The position numbers and the translations under genes are program-made. From contig CAUJGJ010000179.1 of the NCBI GenBank assembly GCA_963170055.1, positions 2,238,601-2,302,600 of the forward strand: a DNA stretch of 64,000 nt, written 5' to 3'. The number at the start of each line of letters is the position of its first letter. Positions within the stretch are counted from its first letter, which is position 1. Origin of the DNA: Halisarca cf. caerulea. Lineage: Eukaryota > Porifera > Demospongiae > Chondrillida > Halisarcidae. Positions 60,579-64,000 of this stretch are shown here, piece by piece. The notes beneath the pieces are model-generated. The model worked only from the letters and a program-made list of their open reading frames with translations, was not told where the DNA came from and searched no databases.

Positions 60579-61458
60579 GCAGGTAAGTTATGTCCAGATT
60601 TGCCATAAAACAAAATGGCGGCCGCTTTCGAACGTCTCGAATTCAAGGCCTTGTTTTAACTTTTTGTAGATGCTAAGCCCCAAAAACAGCACAAACAGAT
60701 AGTATAACCTTCATATGTTATGCATATGTACATAAAGCAACCAACAATGTTCTGAAATTTCGGTATGACTGATTTTCCGTCACCATATAAAAATAGTAAA
60801 GATTCAAAAATGCAGTCGAGAAAATCTCCGAGTTTGAGCACACAAGTCAATTCACAAGACTCAACATGTCCTTGTCTTACTTTTCTGGTTATGGGAGAGC
60901 GATAGTCCATCCCTCCGCTGTTATGTCTACGGATTTCTGCTTTAAAAGTACGGTAGTAACAGCAAACGGCTTGACATAAACTGAACGGAAAGATCTACAG
61001 TCGCCCCATAACCAGCATTTGAAGTTTGGTCTTTAAGGGATAATCTGACGTAGTTTCAAACATACAGACCAAAGTTTGCTCGACCGCGTTTTTGGACATA
61101 ACTTTCTTATGGACAAGAGTTCTTCTCTAGCCTTGGTCACATATTCATCACGTGTTCTCGAGTGTAGAGAGGCTAATTTATACGCAGTACATACGATCAT
61201 AACTTCGAAGGCAAGTCAGAACTTTCGAAGCTCGATCGCTCGCAAATTTGCAAGTTAAGAGTTTACTACTATCCATTTGCTAACTTGGTCGGCCAGAATC
61301 CCTTCTATTGATGGTGCAACCATTATAATCTTGAATATTAGTGAGATGGTCACACGGTAAGAACGTGATAATTTGTATTGGGCGTGACGATTTAATTGCA
61401 TACCGGTCAAAACCACAAGACACCCTTTGTAACCACGAATCTGACATAACCTACCTGC
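60579..61458. mobile_element. 880-base insertion with terminal inverted repeats in the satellite
   Basis: The satellite is interrupted after GAACACAC and resumes at ACATCCTGAG. The insertion starts GCAGGTAAGTTATGTCCAG and ends with the complement of GCAGGTAGGTTATGTCAG. It is non-satellite, contains no recognised domain, and its flanking ACAC/ACAT may be a short target duplication. Confidence 0.75.
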
Positions 61459-62234
61459 ACATCCTGAGATGAAAGTTTACATTTCCCATGCCACCACAAG
61501 GCTTCCCGCATCAAAGGGAACACATCCTTAAGTGAAAATTTACATCTCCCACTCAACCACATGGCTTCCCTCATCAAAGTAAAGATATCCTGAGGTGAAA
61601 ATTTACTTTTCCCACGCCACCACATGGCATCCCGCACCAAAGGGAACACATCCTTAAGTGAAAATTTACATTTCCCACGCAACCACATTGCTTCCCGCAT
61701 CAAAGGGAACACATCTTCAGGTGAAAATTTACATTTCCCACGCAACCACATGGCTTCCCGAATCAAAGGGAAAACATCCTGAGATGAAAATTTAAATTTC
61801 CCACACCACCACATGGCTTCCCGCATAGAAGGGAAAACATCCTCAGGTGAAAATTTACAATTCCCACGTCACCACATGGCATCCCTAATCAAAGGGAACA
61901 CATCCTCAGGTGAAAATTTACATTTCCCACGCCACCACATGGCTTCCCGCATAAAAGGGAAAACATCCTCAGGTAAAAATTTACATTTCCCACGCAACCA
62001 AAAGTCTTCCCGCATCAAGGGAAAACATCTTCAAGCGAAAATTTACATTTCCCACGCATCATATGGCTTCCAGCATCAAAGGGAACACATCCTAAGGTGG
62101 AAATTTTCATTTCCCACGCCACCACATGCTTTCCCGCATCAAAGGGAAAACATCCTGAGGAGAAAATTTACATTTAACATGCCACCACAAGGCTTCCCGC
62201 ATCAAAGGGAAAACATCTTCAGGTGAAAATTTAC
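61459..62234. repeat. 63-bp satellite, block 2
   Basis: About twelve further units of the same satellite, joined at about 62234 to the 104-bp satellite within the sequence AAAATTTACCATTATTTGGC. Confidence 0.94.
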
Positions 62235-64000
62235 CATTATTTGGCAATAGCACAACGCACATTCCCCGTGGACACACACAAAGTTTCTGAAGTGCTGTGG
62301 GCGTATTTGTGTATTGTTGGATATGCTGGTGCTAAAACCGATATTTGGCATTAGCACCACGCACATTCCCAGTGGACACACATGAAGTTTGCCAACTGCT
62401 GTGGGCGCATTTGTGTAGTGTTGGATTACTGGTGCTAATACCAATATTTAGCACTAGTACCACGCACATTCCCAGTGGACACACATGAAGTTTCTAAAGT
62501 GCTGTGGGCGTATTTGTGTAGTGTTGGATATGCTATTGCTAATACCAATATTTGGCACTAGCACCACGCACATTCCCAGTGGAAACACATGACCTTTCTG
62601 AAGTGCTGTGGGCGCATTTGTGTAGTGTTGGATATGCTGGTGCTAAAATCAATATTTTGCACTAGCACCACGCACATTCCCAATGGAAACACATGAGGAT
62701 TCTTAAGAGCTGTGGGCGTATTCATGTATTGTTGGATATGCTGGTGCTAATACCAATATTTGGCACTAGCACCACGCACATTCCAGTGGACACACATGAA
62801 GTTTCTTAACTACTGTGGGCGTATTTGTGTAGTGTTGGATATGCTGGTGCTAATACCAATATTTGGCACTAGAACCACGCACATTCCCAGTGGACACACA
62901 TGACCTTTCTGAAGTGCTGTGGGCGTATTTGTGTAGTGTTGGATATGCTGGTGCTAATACCATATTTGGCACTAGCACCACGCACATTCCCAGTGGACAC
63001 ACATGACCTTTCTGAAGTGCTGTGGGCGTATTTGTGTAGTGTTGGATATGCTGGTGCTAATACCAATATTTGGCACTAGCACCACGCACATTCCAGTGGA
63101 CACACATGAAGTTTCTTAACTACTGTGGGCGTATTTGTGTAATGTTGGATATGCTGGTGCTAATACCAATATTTGGCACTAGCACCACGCACATTCCCAG
63201 TGGACACACATGAAGTTTCTTAACTACTGTGGGCGTATTTGTGTAGTGTTGGATATGCTGGTGCTAATACCAATATTTGGCACTAGCACCACGCACATTC
63301 CCAGTGGACACACATGAAGTTTCTAAACTACTGTGGGCGTATTTGTGTAGTGTTGGATATGCTGGTGCTAATACCAATATTTGGCACTAGCACCACGCAC
63401 ATTCCCAGTGGACACACATGACCTTTCTGAAGTGCTGTGGGCGCATTTGTGTAGTGTTGGATATGCTGGTGCTAAAATCAATATTTTGCACTAGCACCAC
63501 GCACATTCCCAATGGAAACACATGAGGATTCTTAAGAGCTGTGGGCGTATTCATGTATTGTTGGATATGCTGGTGCTAATACCAGTATTTGGCACTAGCA
63601 CCACGCACATTCCAGTGGACACACATGAAGATTCTTAACTACTGTGGGCGTCTTTGTGTAGTGTTGGATATGCTGGTGCTAATACCAATATTTGGCACTA
63701 GAACCACGCACATTCCCAGTGGACACACATGACCTTTCTGAAGTGCTGTGGGCGTATTTGTGTAGTGTTGGATATGCTGGTGCTAATACCATATTTGGCA
63801 CTAACACCACGCACATTCCCAGTGGACACACATGACCTTTCTGAAGTGCTGTGGGCGTATTTGTGTAGTGTTGGATATGCTGGTGCTAATACCAATATTT
63901 GGCACTAGCACCACGCACATTCCAGTGGACACACATGAAGTTTCTTAACTACTGTGGGCGTATTTGTGTAATGTTGGATATGCTGGTGCTAATACCAATA
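62235..64000. repeat. 104-bp satellite, 17 copies, continues past right edge
   Basis: Unit contains GGCACTAGCACCACGCACAT, TCCCAGTGGACACACATGA, GTGCTGTGGGCGTATTTGTG and GTTGGATATGCTGGTGCTAA. TGGTGCTA and TAGCACCA at the unit junction form an imperfect hairpin in every copy. Variant order from 62869 repeats at 63698, a period of 829 bases, about eight units. Confidence 0.95.

Overview
The window is nuclear DNA of an animal, and I infer a sponge or another early-branching metazoan. The evidence is animal-type genes (a survivin-like BIR protein, a SMURF-type C2-WW-HECT ligase, a neuralized/SOCS protein, NPRL3, SMARCAL1), many short GT-AG introns of roughly 50-300 bases, AT-rich non-coding DNA and very small intergenic gaps. 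Species is not determinable from what I see. Gene identities come from recognising translated exons; exon edges were read by eye and have no transcript support.

The left two thirds (about 0.4-47.5 kb) is a dense gene array. In order: a TBC-domain Rab GAP (-, running off the left edge), NPRL3 (+), TMEM186 (-), KDEL receptor (+), ribosomal protein L11 (+), a PDZ/ankyrin protein (+), a survivin-like protein (+), a dead LINE with a 200-base assembly gap, CCDC96 (-), thymidine kinase 1 (+), NPLOC4 (-), CFAP52/WDR16 (+), ATG12 (-), a SMURF-type E3 ligase (+), DRC3/LRRC48 (+), a NEURL2-like NHR+SOCS protein (-), IFT56/TTC26 (+) and SMARCAL1 (-). Six neighbour pairs are divergent with only about 40-115 bases between start codons. 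Convergent pairs are equally tight: the NPRL3 and TMEM186 stops lie 3 bases apart.

Four genes (CCDC96, CFAP52, DRC3, IFT56) encode motile-cilium or intraflagellar-transport proteins, and each has an RFX X-box-like motif within about 30 bases of its start. The S-phase/mitotic genes TK1 and survivin carry E2F-like sites. Other genes cover nutrient signalling (NPRL3), ER retrieval (KDELR), ubiquitin/p97 and autophagy (NPLOC4, SMURF, ATG12) and replication-fork repair (SMARCAL1).

Introns hold most of the mobile and tandem DNA: minisatellites, CA/GT tracts, small palindromic elements with target-site duplications, a 904-base pogo/Tigger-like element with a remnant transposase DNA-binding domain, hAT-like elements, and a near-600-base foldback inside a SMARCAL1 intron. 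DRC3 contains a probable AT-AC (U12-type) intron.

The right third (47.5-64 kb) is gene-poor. It holds short exons of an unidentified minus-strand gene, several minisatellites, a GC-richer block with internal duplications and a TATA box, a CCCH zinc-finger/His-rich reading frame, then about 6.5 kb of a 63-bp satellite (split by an 880-base insertion) and at least 1.75 kb of a 104-bp satellite that runs off the right edge. Both satellites show higher-order periodicity.
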